Assembly (NCBI RefSeq): GCF_051014445.1
Contig: NW_027488369.1
Span: 11,426,001 to 11,490,000 of the forward strand
DNA length: 64,000 nucleotides
Direction of reading: 5' to 3'
Origin: Colletes latitarsis
Lineage: Eukaryota; Arthropoda; Insecta; Hymenoptera; Colletidae
In this document: positions 63,351 to 64,000 of the stretch, piece after piece
Numbering within the stretch: position 1 is the first letter of the stretch
Layout: each line of letters begins with the position of its first letter
Notes under the pieces: generated by a model
Told to the model about the DNA's origin: nothing
Seen by the model: the letters and a program-made list of their open reading frames with translations, nothing else
Database searches by the model: none
Program-made: the position numbers and the translations under genes

Positions 63351-64000
63351 AGATTAGTATTTTAGAGGATAGCGCTGGTTATGTCTGGGTGAGTTCTGGT
63401 ATTTGCAATCATCTGGCTCGTACATTCGCGTTTTTCGCATACTTGTTGGCCAGATCATGGCCTTTTTCTGGTTTGGATCCCGTAGTAATGTGGTTCCACA
63501 CCGAAACAGTCAATTGAACCTGGTTGCGATTAATATTTTAGAGGATAACGCCGGTTATGTCTCGGGTAGGTCTGGGATTTGCCCACATCTAGCTCGTACT
63601 TTCGCTTTTTTCGCATTCTTGTTGGCCCGATCCTGGGATTTTCATGGTTTGGATCTCGTAGTAATGTGTTACCACACTGAGACAGTCATTAAAAGCATGT
63701 TCCGATTCGTATTTTAGAGGATAACGGTGGTTATTTCAGGCATAGTTCTGGTATTTGCAATCATCTGGCTCATACTTTCGCATTTTTCGCATACTTGTTG
63801 GCGAGATCATGGCCTTTTTCTGGTTTGGATCCCGTAGTAATGTGGTTCCACACCGAAACAGTCAATTGAACCTGGTTGCGATTAATATTTTAGAGGATAA
63901 TGCCGGTAATGTCTCGGTTAGGTCTGGTATTTGCCCTCATCTGGCGAGTACTTTCGCATTTATCGCATTCTTGTTGGCCAGATCCTGGCCTTTTTCTGGC

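Larger units (their letters stand above)
1..64000. repeat. Satellite DNA array, ~176-bp monomer, about 360 tandem copies
   Basis: The motif GTGGTACCAC or a close variant recurs every 176 bp: for example it starts at 795 and again at 971, and in the second family at 12920 and again at 13096. All copies are in the same orientation and the array is open at both ends. It is interrupted only once, at 35548-35970. Monomers differ by substitutions and small indels, and two main families (A and B) are distinguishable. Arrays of this kind are typical of centromeric, pericentromeric or subtelomeric heterochromatin; which of these applies cannot be read from the sequence. No gene was found anywhere in the array. 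I do not recognise the monomer as a named satellite family. Confidence 0.98.
38963..64000. repeat. Family A block 7
   Basis: About 142 family A monomers with no family B monomer seen. At 39150-41000 a sub-form with TCTGGATCG and CCCGCAGTAATGTGGTTCC dominates. Further right there are local tandem amplifications (51275-51976, 52300-52855) and a patchwork of duplications of 1-4 kb (45.4-50.2, 53.8-55.7, 57.2-59.5, 62.1-63.3 kb). No gene is seen. Confidence 0.9.

Noticed and set aside
129..63717. More than a hundred open reading frames of 62-205 codons on both strands
   Set aside because: They are translations of the satellite. The same peptide strings recur at a 176-bp spacing, the frame changes at each monomer (176 = 3 x 58 + 2), and frames end at the TAA of the repeated GTCAATTAAACC. 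The unusually long ones (for example 5076-5579, 17925-18428 and 40047-40664) exist because that TAA is mutated (TTATACC, TTACACC or TTATTGG) in a few monomers.
1..64000. CRISPR array
   Set aside because: Repeats are 176 bp, contiguous and without unique spacers. All sequence between conserved motifs is itself repeated.
1..64000. CENP-B box (NTTCGNNNNANNCGGGN) in the monomer
   Set aside because: TTTCG motifs and occasional CGGG occur, but I found no site on either strand meeting the spacing of the essential bases in the consensus monomers.

Overview
The window is one uninterrupted satellite DNA array from a eukaryotic genome. Almost every base belongs to tandem copies of a monomer of about 176 bp (roughly 360 copies), all in the same orientation, and the array runs off both ends. 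I found no protein-coding gene, tRNA, rRNA, CRISPR array or operon. The many reading frames of about 60-200 codons are translations of the repeat. 176 is not a multiple of 3, so the frame shifts at each monomer and the same few peptides recur dozens of times on both strands. The organism cannot be named from the sequence. A large, well-ordered satellite array carrying a poly(A) retroelement means a eukaryote. The paired TTAGG pentamers (the canonical insect telomere unit) and a retroelement 3' end that recalls arthropod R1-type LINEs make an insect or other arthropod my best, weak guess.

Layout: two monomer families alternate in blocks. Family A has paired TTTCGC-type motifs, a GGCCAG-ATC-CTGGCC dyad and an AAACCTGGTTGCGATTAAT segment. 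It fills about 1-8809 (with one family B monomer at 3620-3838), 9719-10475, 17258-19522, 19755-21987, 22569-23325, 29756-32670 and 38963-64000. Family B has a doubled TTAGGTCT, CTCATCAGGCTCAT and a GGTTTCGATCAATATT segment. It fills about 8810-9718, 10476-17257, 19523-19754, 21988-22568, 23326-29755, 32671-35547 and 35971-38962. On top of the monomers are recent higher-order duplications: a segment of about 10 kb present twice (9138-19351 and 21988-31849), a 2464-bp (14-monomer) duplication at their junction, and a mosaic of 1-4 kb duplications in 45-64 kb. Offsets between copies are close to multiples of 176, as expected from unequal exchange in register.

The only non-satellite DNA is a GC-rich, highly structured insertion of about 420 bp at 35548-35970. 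It ends in 23 A residues and is flanked by a perfect 16-bp target-site duplication. It is a recent non-LTR-type (LINE-mobilised) non-autonomous retroelement inserted in a family B monomer. Its first bases can form a 7-bp pairing followed by elements resembling an HDV-like self-cleaving ribozyme, and its 3' end folds into nested stem-loops. I consider this element the most interesting object in the window; the rest is the evolution of a satellite array.
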